Assembly: GCF_014204515.1 (NCBI RefSeq)
Contig: NZ_JACHLI010000002.1
Span: 124,001-188,000, forward strand
Origin: Pseudomonas nitroreducens
Lineage (GTDB): Bacteria; Pseudomonadota; Gammaproteobacteria; Pseudomonadales; Pseudomonadaceae
DNA length: 64,000 nucleotides
Reading direction: 5' to 3'
Below the pieces are notes generated by a model. The model ran no database searches, was not told the DNA's origin, and saw only the letters and a program-made list of their open reading frames with translations. The first letter of the stretch is position 1. Each line of letters starts with the position of its first letter. Positions 33,209 through 45,780 of this stretch are shown one piece after another. Position numbers and translations under genes: made by a program.

Positions 33209-33994
33209 ATGAGCGACGACGTCGAAGACAGCAGCACCCCCAAGGACCGCAAGTACGTCGAGGCGCTGGCCCGCGGCCTGGACGTGTTGCGCGCCTTCAC
33301 CCACGGCTCGGTGGTGCTCGGCAACCAGGAAATCTCGCGGATCACCGGCCTGCCCAAGGCCACCGTGTCGCGCATGACCTACACCCTCACCCAACTCGGC
33401 TACCTCTGCTACTCGCAGCAGCACGAGAAGTACCAGCTGGACTCCGGCGTGCTGGCGCTGGGCTACGCCTACGTTTCCAACCTGCGCGTACGCCAGTTGG
33501 CCAAGCCGTACATGGACGCCTTTGCCCGCCGCACCAACACCACGGTCGGCCTGACCTGCCGTGACTGGCTGTCGATGATCTACGTGGAAAACTGCCGCCC
33601 GCCGGAAGCCACTTCCCTGCGCATGGACGCCGGCGTCCGTCTGCCGCTGGCGACCACCGCTGCCGGCCGCGCCTATCTGGCGGCGACGCCAGAGCAGGAG
33701 CGCGAGCACCTGCTGTCGGCGCTGCAGGCGCGCCACGAAGGCGACTGGAGCGCCATGCGTGCGTCGCTGGAAGCGTCGTTCGAGGAGTACTGGGAGCATG
33801 GCTTCTGCCTGTCCCTGGGCGACTGGGACCGCAACGTGCGGGCTGCTGGCGTGCCGCTGCGCCTGGCCGACGGCGGGCTGATGGCGCTGACCTGCGGCGC
33901 GCCGTCGTTCCAGCTCAGCGAGGAGACGCTACGCGGCTCGCTGGCCCATGAGCTGGAGATGCTGGCGCGGGATATCGAGAGTCTTGGGGCCTGA
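33209..33994 (+). CDS. IclR-family transcriptional regulator
   Basis: This 261-residue regulator has an N-terminal winged helix (EISRITGLPKATVSRMTYTL, residues 42-61) and an IclR effector domain (RMDAGVRLPLATTAAGRAYLAA, then DVR-like GDWDRNVRAAGVPL). The first ten residues are acidic and variable. It sits divergently from the acyl-CoA synthetase gene, so it probably controls that operon and, by shared operator, the fatty acid operon at 34-38 kb. The ligand should be an acyl or aryl acid, or its CoA ester. Confidence 0.9.
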   Translation: MSDDVEDSSTPKDRKYVEALARGLDVLRAFTHGSVVLGNQEISRITGLPKATVSRMTYTLTQLGYLCYSQQHEKYQLDSGVLALGYAYVSNLRVRQLAKPYMDAFARRTNTTVGLTCRDWLSMIYVENCRPPEATSLRMDAGVRLPLATTAAGRAYLAATPEQEREHLLSALQARHEGDWSAMRASLEASFEEYWEHGFCLSLGDWDRNVRAAGVPLRLADGGLMALTCGAPSFQLSEETLRGSLAHELEMLARDIESLGA

Positions 33995-34037
33995 TATACC
34001 GCAGTTAGATTTCTCGATTTACTCCTCTGCCGTTCAT

Positions 34038-34180
34038 GAACCCTCTCCCCAGCCCTCTCCCTGAAGGGAGAGGGAGTTGTTCGGCGTTCGTTGCTACCAC
34101 CGTGTTTGCCGGCGAGCTCCGAACTTTCAACTCGCTCGGGACGGTCCCCTCTCCCTTCAGGGAGAGGGTTAGGGAGAGGG
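34038..34180. repeat. Family C paired-hairpin element, copy 4
   Basis: Full copy with centre GCCGGCGAGCTCCGAACTTT and CGCTCGGGACGGTCCCCTC. It is close to copy 3 in the centre but has TGAAGGGAG loops like copy 2. Confidence 0.85.
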
Positions 34181-34205
34181 CATGCCTCCGCTCAGGACTT
34201 TCCCT

Positions 34206-34285
34206 TGTAGGAGCGAGCTTGCTCGCGAACCGCCCAGCGCTGGAGCTGCCGGTGAACCCCGTTCGCGAGCAAGCTCGCTCCTACA
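34206..34285. repeat. REP-type palindrome pair (family A)
   Basis: Inverted intact units at 34206-34230 and 34261-34285 separated by 30 bp. Together with the family C copy they fill the 300-bp gap between IclR and the acyl-CoA dehydrogenase, which are convergent. Confidence 0.87.
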
Positions 34286-34294
34286 GGCTCTGCC

Positions 34295-35425
34295 TCAGGC
34301 GACTTCCATCAACCCCGCATACACCTTCAGGTGATGATCGTCGTCGCCCAGCTGGTGGCTGAGCATCACCAGGCGCTTGGCGTGGTGGGCCAGAACGTAT
34401 TCCCAGGTCATGCCGATGCCGCCGTGCAGCTGGATCGCCTGCTCGGCCACGAAGCGCGCGGCGCGGGTGACGATGAACTTGGCCGCTGCCAGGGTGCGGC
34501 TGCGCTCGGCGCTGTCGGGCTGGTCGGCGACGCAGGCGGCGAGGATGGCCATGCTGGTGGCTTGTTCCAGCTCGCTGCGCATGTCCACCATGCGGTGCTG
34601 CAGCACCTGGAACTTGCCGATGGGGATGCCGAACTGCTTGCGCGTCTTCAGGTAGTCCAGGGTCAGCGCGCAGGCTTCCTGCAGGCTGCCGAGGGCTTCG
34701 GCGCACTGCGCGGCGATGGCGCGGCCCTGTTGATAACGCAGCGCTGGCAGCGCCTCGCCGGGGGCGCCGATGGCTTCGCCGATTGCACCGTCGAGGAACA
34801 GCTCGCAAGCGCGCTGGCCGTCCACCGTCGGGTAGTCGCGGCGACTTACGCCGGCCTGTTGCGGATCGACGAGGAACAGGCCGATGCCCGCCTCGTCCCG
34901 CGCCTGGCCGGATACCCGCGCCGATACCAGGATCGCCGTGGCGCTCTGCCCGCCGATCACCACCGCCTTGCGCCCGCTGAGTTTCCAGCGGTCGCCGGCC
35001 GGCTCCGCGCGGGTCTGTACGTCGTGCAGCTGGTAGTGGCTTTGCGGCTCTTCGAGGGCAACCGCCAGCTGCGCTTCGCCGCTGGCGATGCGCGGCAGCC
35101 AATGGTCCTTCTGCGCGTCACTGCCCAGCTGGGCGAGCAGCCCGCCGCCGTGTACCACCGATTGCAGGTAGGGCTCCAGGCACAGGCCACGGCCCAGTTC
35201 TGTCAGCACCAGCATGCTCTCCACGCCGCCACCGAAGCCGCCGTGACTCTCCGGCAGCGACACCGAGGTCAGCCCCAGCTCGCCGAGCTGGCGCCAGAAC
35301 TCGGCGCTGTAACCCAGTTCGCTCCTGCTGAAGCCCTCGCGCTTGTCGAACGGGTAGGCGTCGCGCACCAGGCGCGCCGTGGTGTCCTGCAGCATCTGCT
35401 GCTCTTCGCTCAGTTTGAAGTCCAC
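34295..35425 (-). CDS. Acyl-CoA dehydrogenase (FAD), first of two
   Basis: This 376-residue flavoprotein introduces the 2,3 double bond in an acyl-CoA. It starts MDFKLSEEQQMLQDTTARLVRD from a GTG codon (GAGGGCCTGACC ahead). LELTG-like SLPESHGGFGGG is the family motif. The late helix LHGGIGMTWEY is at the position of the catalytic region. A typical catalytic glutamate near that motif is not obvious, so it may be a non-catalytic partner in a heteromeric dehydrogenase, as known for FadE pairs in steroid degradation. It follows the other dehydrogenase by 10 bp. Confidence 0.9.
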   Translation of the reverse strand: MDFKLSEEQQMLQDTTARLVRDAYPFDKREGFSRSELGYSAEFWRQLGELGLTSVSLPESHGGFGGGVESMLVLTELGRGLCLEPYLQSVVHGGGLLAQLGSDAQKDHWLPRIASGEAQLAVALEEPQSHYQLHDVQTRAEPAGDRWKLSGRKAVVIGGQSATAILVSARVSGQARDEAGIGLFLVDPQQAGVSRRDYPTVDGQRACELFLDGAIGEAIGAPGEALPALRYQQGRAIAAQCAEALGSLQEACALTLDYLKTRKQFGIPIGKFQVLQHRMVDMRSELEQATSMAILAACVADQPDSAERSRTLAAAKFIVTRAARFVAEQAIQLHGGIGMTWEYVLAHHAKRLVMLSHQLGDDDHHLKVYAGLMEVA

Positions 35426-35435
35426 GGTCAGGCCC

Positions 35436-36626
<1,191 letters not shown>

Positions 36627-36635
36627 GGCGACTCC

Positions 36636-38729
<2,094 letters not shown>

Positions 38730-38778
38730 GCTGGACTCCGTCTGGTCTTGTTATCACGGAAGCGTTGCAATGGAATGT

Positions 38779-38795
38779 TGTTCCGCTGTGCAGAA
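38779..38795. promoter_or_regulatory. Proposed IclR operator before the beta-oxidation operon
   Basis: TGTTCCGCTGTGCAGAA lies 50 bp upstream of the bifunctional enzyme ATG. Its complement, TTCTGCACAGCGGAACA, differs by one base from 33051-33067 near the IclR gene. A 17-bp match in two promoters of related genes is unlikely to be chance. Confidence 0.55.
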
Positions 38796-38843
38796 TACGA
38801 TGTTGAATTTTTCTTGTCGAGTAGCGATGCCGACCGGGCTCTT

Positions 38844-38923
38844 GTAGGAGCGAGCTTGCTCGCGAACCGCGCAGCTCCGGTGCTCCCGAGGGTATTGGTT
38901 GGCGAGCAAGCCCGCTCCTACAG
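38844..38923. repeat. REP-type palindrome pair (family A)
   Basis: Inverted units at 38844-38867 and 38900-38923 in the 465-bp gap between the beta-oxidation operon and the DUF1329 gene. Confidence 0.85.
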
Positions 38924-38947
38924 GATGGGCGCCGGCACGGGGGCTGG

Positions 38948-39086
38948 CCCTCACCCCAGCCCTCTCCCAGGGGGAGAGGGAGCCGTTCGGCGCTCTGTGG
39001 TTAGTTCGGCGTTACCGGCGAGTGCTGAACGAACGGCTCGCGCTGGACAGTCCCCTCTCCCTCCGGGAGAGGGTTAGGGTGAGGGG
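38948..39086. repeat. Family C paired-hairpin element, copy 5
   Basis: Full copy with ends CCCTCACCCCAGCCCTCTCC and GGGTTAGGGTGAGGG. The centre has TACCGGCGAGTGCTGAACGA and GCGCTGGACAGTCC. Confidence 0.85.
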
Positions 39087-39107
39087 TCGCTCTCCCCAGC
39101 AGCAACC

Positions 39108-39179
39108 CAGCCAAAAACAAAAACGCCCTCTCCGGTACCCGGAGAGGGCGCAAGAGCCCCGGCTACGCCCAGCCGGGGC
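39108..39179 (-). terminator. Terminator after the DUF1302/DUF1329 operon (two hairpins)
   Basis: The stem CGCCCTCTCCGG/CCGGAGAGGGCG (39124-39150, 3-base loop) is followed on the minus strand by GTTTTTGTTTTTGG. A second stem, GCCCCGGCT/AGCCGGGGC, is at 39156-39179, just after the stop codon. The pair would end transcripts from the DUF1329 gene. Confidence 0.88.
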
Positions 39180-39194
39180 CAAGGAGCAGAACCC

Positions 39195-40544
39195 TTACTT
39201 GGCCCAGCGCCGCAGGTCCGACGGCGTGTAGTCGCTCATCTTCGCGTGCTGGCCGGTCTTCAGGCCGCTGGTTTCCTCGTTCATCAGGCCGTTGACGAAG
39301 TAGCGCCCGCTGATCAGGTCGTAGGCCGCGGCCAGCGCCTCGAAGGTGAACTGCTTGTCGTAGTACGGCATGGCGTGGGACTGGTAGTTGCGCCACAGCT
39401 CGCCGCGGCTGTCGTAGTACTCGCCCAGCAGGATGTTCCAGCTGTCCTCGTCGAGGTAGTAACGGCGCTTGCTGTAGATGTGTCGCGCGCCGGGCTTGAG
39501 GGTGGCCTCGACGACCCACACGCGGTGCTTCTCGAAGCGCGCGAGGTCCGGGTTGATATGGCCGGTCTTGAGGATGTCGGCGTATTTCACCGAGCGGTCG
39601 TAGAGGCGGAAGCTGTTGTAGGGCACGAACAGTTCCTGCTTGCCCACCAGCTTCCAGTCGTAGCGGTCCGGCGCGCCGTTGAAGCCGTCGAGGCTGTCGG
39701 CGGTGATCATGCCGTCGCTGTAGCGCGCGCTGTTGTCGTAGGCGATCAGCGGGGCGCGGCGCACCCGGCGCTGGCCGGGGATGTACTGCCAGGCCGCGCG
39801 GGGCTCGGCCACCTGGTCCATCGGCTCGTGGCTGAGTACCGCCTCGCCGGAGAGGCGCGCCGGTTCCAGCACGCGGGTCTTGAACAGGTAGAGCAGGTTG
39901 GCGTCGGCCGGCAGGTCGTCCACCGTCTCGGCGTAGTTCATCTCGGTCTGCGAGCGCACCAGGGCGTAGACGCCGTTCTCCTTCACGTTGGCCGAGCTGA
40001 AGGTGCGTTCCAGGCTGCCGCCGCGGTAACGGGTGACGTGGTTCCAGATCGCCTCGACGCCCTGGGTGGGCAGCGGGAAGGGCACGCCGCGCTGGTAGTC
40101 CAGCACGCCGTTGCCGCCGTCGGCGAGTCGGGCCTTGCCGGCGTTGTCGCGGGTGGCGGCGTAGATCGCGTCGGGCAGCCGCGCGCTGCGGTGGCTGGGG
40201 TAGACGTTGATCCTGTAGGTGTTGGGGTAGCGCTTGAGCATCGCCTGCTCGCCGGGGCTGAGCCACTGGCTGTACTGTCCGGCGTTGGCCGGGGTGATGG
40301 TGAACAGCGGTTTCTCGCCCGCGTAGGGATCGGCATAGCCGCCCTTGGCGTCGACCTTCCCGGCATCGGGTTTCAGGCCGCCGTCCCAGGCGGGGATGCT
40401 GCCGTCGGTGTTGGCGGCCTTCTCGGCGCCGACCGGCGTCAGGCTGTTGCCCAGGTCGGCAGCGCTGTTGACTGTGTTGGCGGCTTGGGCGCAGAACGCC
40501 AGGCCCATGGCCAGCGCCAGGGCGGAGATTTTCGTAAGGTGCAT
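39195..40544 (-). CDS. DUF1329 envelope protein
   Basis: This 449-residue protein has a signal peptide (MHLTKISALALAMGLAFCAQA) and the DUF1329 domain (LTPVGAEKAANTDGSIPAWDGGL at the start, ARFEKHRVWVVEATLKPG, RHIYSKRRYYLDEDSWNIL and the C-terminal MSDYTPSDLRRW). DUF1329 proteins resemble LolA/LolB lipoprotein-handling folds and are found with DUF1302 and MMPL-type transporters in hydrophobic compound catabolism. Here it follows DUF1302 by 11 bp. Start ATG 40544 is chosen for the signal peptide; longer frames run into DUF1302. Confidence 0.9.
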   Translation of the reverse strand: MHLTKISALALAMGLAFCAQAANTVNSAADLGNSLTPVGAEKAANTDGSIPAWDGGLKPDAGKVDAKGGYADPYAGEKPLFTITPANAGQYSQWLSPGEQAMLKRYPNTYRINVYPSHRSARLPDAIYAATRDNAGKARLADGGNGVLDYQRGVPFPLPTQGVEAIWNHVTRYRGGSLERTFSSANVKENGVYALVRSQTEMNYAETVDDLPADANLLYLFKTRVLEPARLSGEAVLSHEPMDQVAEPRAAWQYIPGQRRVRRAPLIAYDNSARYSDGMITADSLDGFNGAPDRYDWKLVGKQELFVPYNSFRLYDRSVKYADILKTGHINPDLARFEKHRVWVVEATLKPGARHIYSKRRYYLDEDSWNILLGEYYDSRGELWRNYQSHAMPYYDKQFTFEALAAAYDLISGRYFVNGLMNEETSGLKTGQHAKMSDYTPSDLRRWAK

Positions 40545-40555
40545 GGGGCGGTTCC

Positions 40556-42379
40556 TCAGAAGTCGACCTTGGCGCTGACGCTGTAGAAGTCGCGGTCGTC
40601 GAGCGTGCTGTACTTGTTGGAGCCGAAGAAGCTGTTGTAGCCGAACTCCAGGCTGTAATCGTTGAGGTAGTTGAACGCCAGCGAGAGGCCGGCGGCCATC
40701 TGCCCTTGCTGGAACGGGCCGCCCGGATCGTAGGAGTAGCCCTCGACGTCGTGGCGGAAGTTCAGCGAGGGCAGCATGTTCACCCCCGGCAGCACGTCGC
40801 TGTATTCCAGGCCGGCGCGCAGGCGATAGCCCCAGGACCAGGGCGTGGTGAAGCCGTCGTCGGTGCAGTAGCGGTTGGTCACGCCGCTGGCGGCGGTGTT
40901 GCACTTCGTCCCGTTGAGCGGGGCGCTGCGGCCGAAGGCGGAGTTGCGCCCCAGGCGCTCGTCGCCCAGGTCGCCCACGTGCACCACGCCGGCTTCGCCG
41001 AGCAGGGTCAGGCGCGTGGCGCCGAGCACGTTGTCGATGATCTGGGTGGCCGACGCGGTCATCTGCCAGACCGGCTTGCGTGCCCAGCCGTCGAGGGTCC
41101 GGCCGGTGGTGGAGGCGTTGGCCGGTACGTCATCGATAGCCGAGCTGCCGGACGGGCCGGTGATCATCGCCACGTTCATGTCCGGGCCGTTGTAGGCCAC
41201 CGGCATGTTCGGCCGGTAGCTCAGCTCCGCCGCCAGCGAGGTGCCCCAGCCGGGCAGCGCGCCGTTGATGCTCATGCCGTAGAGGTGGATGTTCTCCGGG
41301 AACGCGGCGGCGTACACCGGCCCCTGCACGCGGCCGATGGGGAAGTTGCCTGGCTTGCTGGTGTCCCGCGCGGTCAGCTCCAGGTAGGGCAGGCGCGCGT
41401 GGTAGTTGACGTAGTAGAACGCCGCCTCGGCGTCGTTCAGCGAGCTGATCAGCGTGCGCAGGGCGACGCCCCACTGGCCCTGGTCGGACGGGTCCTGATC
41501 ATCGCCGTGGGAGGCGTACAGGCCGCTGGCCTGCATCTGCGCGTCGGTCTGCACCTGGCTCAGGTACAGCGGGCCGCAGCCGGGCTGGATGGCGTCGCTG
41601 GTGGCGAAGAAGGTGCCGCAGCCATCCATCACGCTGGGTCGCCAGTTGTACTGGTAGAAGCCTTCCAGGTTGACCCGGTCGGTCAGGCCGAGGTTGAAGG
41701 AGAGCATCTCCACCGGCAGCTGGCCTTCCTTGATGTCCACGCCGGGCTTGTTGAAGGCGCTGTAGTCCAGCGGGTTGATCACGTTGATGCCGTTCTGGAT
41801 CAGGATCGCCTCGCCCCAGGACAGCACCTGCTTGCCCAGCTTGAGGTTGAGCGGGTGTTCGTCGAGGTCGAAGTCCTTCCACAGGTAGGCGTCCAGCGTG
41901 TCGAAGCCGTGGAAGCGCGCCAGGGTCGGCCAGCCGCTGTCGTTGAAGTCCTTGAAGCGGCCATCGCCGGTTTCGTAGGCGTGGTCGTACCAGTACTTGA
42001 AGCGGACGAAGGCGCCCTGCCCCTGGCCTTCCAGACTGAAGTCGGTGAGGCCCTTGAACATCTGCGAGATGGGGTCGCCCTTCCTGAAGTTCAGGCGGTT
42101 GTCGTCGGCGCTCACGCTGCTGCCGTCGGCGTTATCGATGTGCTGCGCCTGGACCGCGTTGGCGTGGGTCATCAGGTGCCGGTTCGGGTCCTGTGCGGAC
42201 CAGCTGGCGCCCAGGCTCAGGGTGGTCTTGGTCGACAGGCTCCAGTCGTCGTTCAGCTCGAAGGTGGTGGCCTGCGCAGGAATCGCGCCGCCGACAGCGA
42301 GGGCAAGCAGGAGAGGTGTGCAGTGTTGGCGCCGCCCCAGAGACGGAATGGGGGCAGGGGCCGGATGGATTCTTGTCAT
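40556..42379 (-). CDS. DUF1302 outer-membrane-like protein
   Basis: This 607-residue protein has a signal region (LLLALAVGGAIPAQATTFE, near residues 24-42) and the DUF1302 domain beginning ELNDDWSLSTKTTLSLGASW. The body is beta-rich with LWKDFDLDEHPLNLKLGKQVLSWG, then LEGFYQYNWRPS, and ends with a terminal phenylalanine (YSVSAKVDF), typical of an outer-membrane barrel. It probably takes up or exports hydrophobic molecules with DUF1329. Both lie next to the acyl-CoA genes. Function is inferred from context. Confidence 0.88.
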   Translation of the reverse strand: MTRIHPAPAPIPSLGRRQHCTPLLLALAVGGAIPAQATTFELNDDWSLSTKTTLSLGASWSAQDPNRHLMTHANAVQAQHIDNADGSSVSADDNRLNFRKGDPISQMFKGLTDFSLEGQGQGAFVRFKYWYDHAYETGDGRFKDFNDSGWPTLARFHGFDTLDAYLWKDFDLDEHPLNLKLGKQVLSWGEAILIQNGINVINPLDYSAFNKPGVDIKEGQLPVEMLSFNLGLTDRVNLEGFYQYNWRPSVMDGCGTFFATSDAIQPGCGPLYLSQVQTDAQMQASGLYASHGDDQDPSDQGQWGVALRTLISSLNDAEAAFYYVNYHARLPYLELTARDTSKPGNFPIGRVQGPVYAAAFPENIHLYGMSINGALPGWGTSLAAELSYRPNMPVAYNGPDMNVAMITGPSGSSAIDDVPANASTTGRTLDGWARKPVWQMTASATQIIDNVLGATRLTLLGEAGVVHVGDLGDERLGRNSAFGRSAPLNGTKCNTAASGVTNRYCTDDGFTTPWSWGYRLRAGLEYSDVLPGVNMLPSLNFRHDVEGYSYDPGGPFQQGQMAAGLSLAFNYLNDYSLEFGYNSFFGSNKYSTLDDRDFYSVSAKVDF

Positions 42380-42489
42380 TATGGGCTCCGGTTGGTTTTA
42401 CCGCGGGCCCACCATGCCTGGCGCAGGCTTTGGGGCCGCAAGCCGGGCAAGACAAAAACCGATCATGCGGCGCCGCGCCGCGCGTTGCC

Positions 42490-43329
42490 TCAGGAATGCC
42501 CCAGGCGGAACTGCTTGGGGGTGATGCCGAAGCGCTTGCGGAAGGCACGGATGAAATTGCCGCTCTGCCGGTAGCCGATGCGCTCGGCGATGCGCTCGAT
42601 GGGCTGGTCCGAGGAGCGCAGCCAGATGCGCGCCAGGCTCAGCCCGTCGCCCTCCCCGGCCTCCCGTACGCCGCCCCACTGGCGGCGCAGGCTCTGGTAG
42701 AGGAATTCGTTGGCGCCGGGCAACGGTGTGTCCAGTTGCGCGCTGGGCAACGAGAGGAAGGGCGAGTCCGTCCGCCGCCAGGGCACGCCCCATTGCGCCA
42801 GGACTTCGCCGCAGCGCTGGCGCGGGCCGATGCCCACTTCGAGGAACAGCTCCCGTGGCGTGCTGCCGACCCGCCGGGCGATATTGCGCACCAGGGTCAG
42901 CACGGCCGCGTCCAGGCCGAAGTGGTGCAGCTCGCGGTCCACCGGGCTGAGGTGCAGCCGGGTGGCGTCGCCCTCCTGGGCGAGCCGCACCTCGACGCAG
43001 TTGGTCACCGTTGGCACGTGCTCGCAGAAAGCGGCCAGGCTGGCGCCCAGGGTCGGCGCCGAGTCCAGCAGGATGTTCAGCCCCTGCAGACAATGGGTGG
43101 CCATGCCGTTGACCAGCTCGCAGCCGAACTGCGGATTGCCGCTGGCGCGCTCGCACTCCCTCCAGAGCAACTCCACCTGGGCTGCCGGAATGCGCGCGCG
43201 GTGGTTGGCCAGCAGCGCTTCGGCGATGCCGGCATGGGCGCGCAGCTCGACGGCGCTCAGGCCGAGCCGCGCGGCGTGCAGCAGGATGGTGCTGGCAAAG
43301 GCACTGGAAGCGAACAGCAGAGGCGACAT
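42490..43329 (-). CDS. AraC-family regulator (Arabinose_bd/OruR-like)
   Basis: This 279-residue regulator has an N-terminal arabinose-binding-like domain (GIAEALLANHRARIPAAQVELLW) and a C-terminal helix-turn-helix (PIERIAERIGYRQSGNFIRAFRK, with FGITPKQFR at the end). It is shorter than the usual 330-340. It is transcribed toward the DUF1302/DUF1329 operon and lies 110 bp upstream on the same strand, so it may regulate it. It is divergent from a LysR gene (96 bp apart). Confidence 0.88.
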   Translation of the reverse strand: MSPLLFASSAFASTILLHAARLGLSAVELRAHAGIAEALLANHRARIPAAQVELLWRECERASGNPQFGCELVNGMATHCLQGLNILLDSAPTLGASLAAFCEHVPTVTNCVEVRLAQEGDATRLHLSPVDRELHHFGLDAAVLTLVRNIARRVGSTPRELFLEVGIGPRQRCGEVLAQWGVPWRRTDSPFLSLPSAQLDTPLPGANEFLYQSLRRQWGGVREAGEGDGLSLARIWLRSSDQPIERIAERIGYRQSGNFIRAFRKRFGITPKQFRLGHS

Positions 43330-43425
43330 GGCGGTGCACCGCAGCAGAGACCGGTTTACTAGATCAGCTCGCTCTGCTATCCATCAAATTCATTCGACTC
43401 AACACTTTGATGCATGGAGCGCATG

Positions 43426-44352
43426 ATGGAGCTGAGACAACTTCGCCACCTGGTCGCCCTTGCCGACTTCCAGAACTTCCAGCGCGCCGCCGATGCCATC
43501 GGTCTGAGCCAGTCGGCGCTGAGCCGCAGCATCCAGACCCTGGAGCGCGACCTGGATTGCGAGCTGGTGGACCGCCAGAGTCGCGACTTCCGCCTCACCG
43601 GCCAGGGCCAGCTGGTGCTGCAGCACGCGCGCCGCCTGCTGGCCGGCAGCCGCTCGCTGCGCAACGAGCTGGAGCAGTACAACGGCCTGAATGCCGGCGA
43701 GCTGCGCTTCGGTTGCGGCCCCTACCCTGCCCAGTTGCTGGTGCCCGAGGCGATGGCGGACTTCATCCGCGCGCACCCGGCCATCGACGTCGGCTTTCTG
43801 ATGGGCGACTGGGAGCAGATGGCCCAGCTGCTCAAGGAACAACAGGTGGAATTCTTCGTCGGCGACGCCCGTGGCTTCGCTGGCGATCCGGACTACGACG
43901 TGCGCTGGATGGACCTGCGACCGGGGCGCTTCTTCTGCCGTGTCGACCACCCTCTGGCCGGGCGGCATTCGCTGAAGCTCGGCGAGCTGCTCGACTATCC
44001 GCGGGTGGGCACGCGTATCCCGCCGCCGCTGCGCAAGGTGCTGGCCGAGGTGATCGGCGAGCGGGATTTCCACATGAACATCGAGTGCGCGCAGTTCGCC
44101 GCCATCCTGCATATCGTTGCGCGCTCCGACGCGGTCGGCCTGGCGGCGGTGGAAGCGCTGCATGCGCCGGTGCAGCGCGGTGAAGTGGCGTTGCTGACGA
44201 TCACCGACGTACCCCAGGATCGCCCCGAACTGCGCCTGCACTACGGCATCGTCAGCCGCGCCGGTTTCGGCCTTTCGCCGGCGGCGCAGGCGATGATCGA
44301 GGCGATCCTGGCGGCGGATGAGCGTTTGCCGCGTGGCGTTCTTGCCTCGTGA
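43426..44352 (+). CDS. LysR-family transcriptional regulator
   Basis: This 308-residue LysR protein starts MELRQLRHLVALADFQNFQRA. The helix-turn-helix at residues 18-37 is RAADAIGLSQSALSRSIQTL. The effector domain follows (LRFGCGPYPAQLLVPEAMADF) and is of the common type. ATG 43426 is chosen because GGAG lies 5 bases ahead; ATG at 43423 and 43414 are alternatives. It is divergent from an AraC gene. No target is evident. Confidence 0.87.
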   Translation: MELRQLRHLVALADFQNFQRAADAIGLSQSALSRSIQTLERDLDCELVDRQSRDFRLTGQGQLVLQHARRLLAGSRSLRNELEQYNGLNAGELRFGCGPYPAQLLVPEAMADFIRAHPAIDVGFLMGDWEQMAQLLKEQQVEFFVGDARGFAGDPDYDVRWMDLRPGRFFCRVDHPLAGRHSLKLGELLDYPRVGTRIPPPLRKVLAEVIGERDFHMNIECAQFAAILHIVARSDAVGLAAVEALHAPVQRGEVALLTITDVPQDRPELRLHYGIVSRAGFGLSPAAQAMIEAILAADERLPRGVLAS

Positions 44353-44427
44353 CGGGGCGCCCTCGGAATTGCGCCGTACTTTGCTGAGAGGCAACTGCCT
44401 CAGACTGTGAGTCCGCGCCCGCTCTTC

Positions 44428-44544
44428 CCCCTCACCCCAGCCCTCTCCCTCAGGGAGAGGGGGCAATCCGTGCCGGCTGATGACGTGGATTAATCCTGCA
44501 CCGGACCAGTCCCCTCTCCCTCTGGGAGAAGGTTAGGGTGAGGA
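44428..44544. repeat. Family C paired-hairpin element, copy 6
   Basis: A shorter copy (117 bp) with centre GTGCCGGCTGATGACGTGG and CAGTCCCCTCTCCC. It resembles copy 2 in its centre and length. Confidence 0.82.
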
Positions 44545-44566
44545 CAGGCCCTTGCGCCGAACTCCT

Positions 44567-44640
44567 CGCAGGAGCGAACTCCGTCCGCGAAAGGCTCGCC
44601 GCGCGCCGAATGTCGATTGCGGACGGAGTCCGCTCCTACG
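44567..44640. repeat. REP-type palindrome pair (family A)
   Basis: Inverted units at 44567-44592 and 44616-44640, of the GGAC/GTCC variety. With family C copy 6 these fill the 312-bp convergent gap of two LysR genes. Confidence 0.8.
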
Positions 44641-44664
44641 CCCACTGATGCCCAGAAGCGGCCA

Positions 44665-45579
44665 TCAACGCTGCGCGCCCACCTGCCGCGGCAACTGCCG
44701 CAGGCCGGCGAAGGCCCGCTGCACGTCGCGGATGGCGCGTTCCATGGCCTGCTCGAAGCGGTAGCGATTCTCCACGTACAGGCACAGTGCGATGCGCACC
44801 GGCTGCTCCAGCGGCAGCGGACTCTGGCGCAGGCCGAGCAGCTCGGCGACGCGGCTGGGCAGGGTCAGGCCGTAGGGTCGCTGGTCAGCGACCAGCCGCG
44901 CGGCCAGGGCGCTCTGCATGGTCAGCGCGATGTGCCGGCGCTGGCCGCGCAGGCCCAGTTCCAGGTCGATGGGAGCCAGGCCGTCACGGCGCTGGGACAC
45001 CTGGATCTGCGGCAGCTTCAGGTAGTCCTCCCGCGTGCGTGGCGGCTGCGCCAGGGCCTCGCCATGGGCGAAGACGTACTCGTCCTCCAGCAGCGGCAGC
45101 TTGCGCAGGCCGCACTGCTGGGAGAGCGGCTGGTCGATGTCGATCAGCAGGTCGAGTTTGCCACTGCTGAGCTCCTGCAGCGCTTCGCGACGGCGGCTCT
45201 GGTAGAAGCGCGGCTGCCAGTCGAAGTCGGGACTTTCCAGCAGCGCCTCCAGCAGGGTTGGCTGGAACACTTCGGGACAGCTGATGCGTAGCGCGCGCGC
45301 CGACGCTGGCGCGTGGGCGGCGGGCGTGTGATTGAGGGCTTCGCGCAGGCTGTCCAGCGCCTCGCGGATCGACCCGGACAAGCGATGCGCCACCAGGGTC
45401 GGCGCCACGCCCAGATGGGTCTTGATGAACAGCGGGTCGTCGCACAGCTGGCGCAGTGCATTGCTCATCGCCGGCTGGGTCAGGCCCATGACCTCGGCGG
45501 CGCGGGTGATGCTGCGCTGGTGGTAGATGGCGTCGAAGGCCAGCAGCAGGTTGAGGTCCAGTTGGCGAAGATCGAGCAT
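44665..45579 (-). CDS. LysR-family regulator (NodD/NahR-like)
   Basis: This 304-residue LysR protein begins MLDLRQLDLNLLLAFDAIYHQRS and has the helix-turn-helix RAAEVMGLTQPAMSNALRQL (near 27-46) then LCDDPLFIKT. That layout, with Asp-Pro-Leu-Phe, is seen in the NodD/NahR/LinR group that often senses aromatic compounds. It is divergent from an epoxide hydrolase-like gene, a plausible target, across 201 bp. The inducer is unknown. Confidence 0.88.
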   Translation of the reverse strand: MLDLRQLDLNLLLAFDAIYHQRSITRAAEVMGLTQPAMSNALRQLCDDPLFIKTHLGVAPTLVAHRLSGSIREALDSLREALNHTPAAHAPASARALRISCPEVFQPTLLEALLESPDFDWQPRFYQSRRREALQELSSGKLDLLIDIDQPLSQQCGLRKLPLLEDEYVFAHGEALAQPPRTREDYLKLPQIQVSQRRDGLAPIDLELGLRGQRRHIALTMQSALAARLVADQRPYGLTLPSRVAELLGLRQSPLPLEQPVRIALCLYVENRYRFEQAMERAIRDVQRAFAGLRQLPRQVGAQR

Positions 45580-45780
45580 GGCGGATACCGCGGTGTGCGC
45601 TGAAACGAGCGACGCATGCTAGTGACCGCCCTGCCCCGCGCTGCCAGCCGCACAGGACAATTTCCGATCATGCCGTCGCTGCGCCGACGAGCGTGGTTCG
45701 GGCATTCGCCCGGTGAATGCGTTCGGCCCAAGCGCGGAGGCTTGGCATAGTGGCCTTCATCACTCGCAAAGGGGCGCGCC

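Noticed and set aside
40706..42574. A 622-codon open frame antisense to the DUF1302 gene
   Set aside because: Same reason: a compositional shadow with no start signal, covering a gene with a signal peptide and family motifs.
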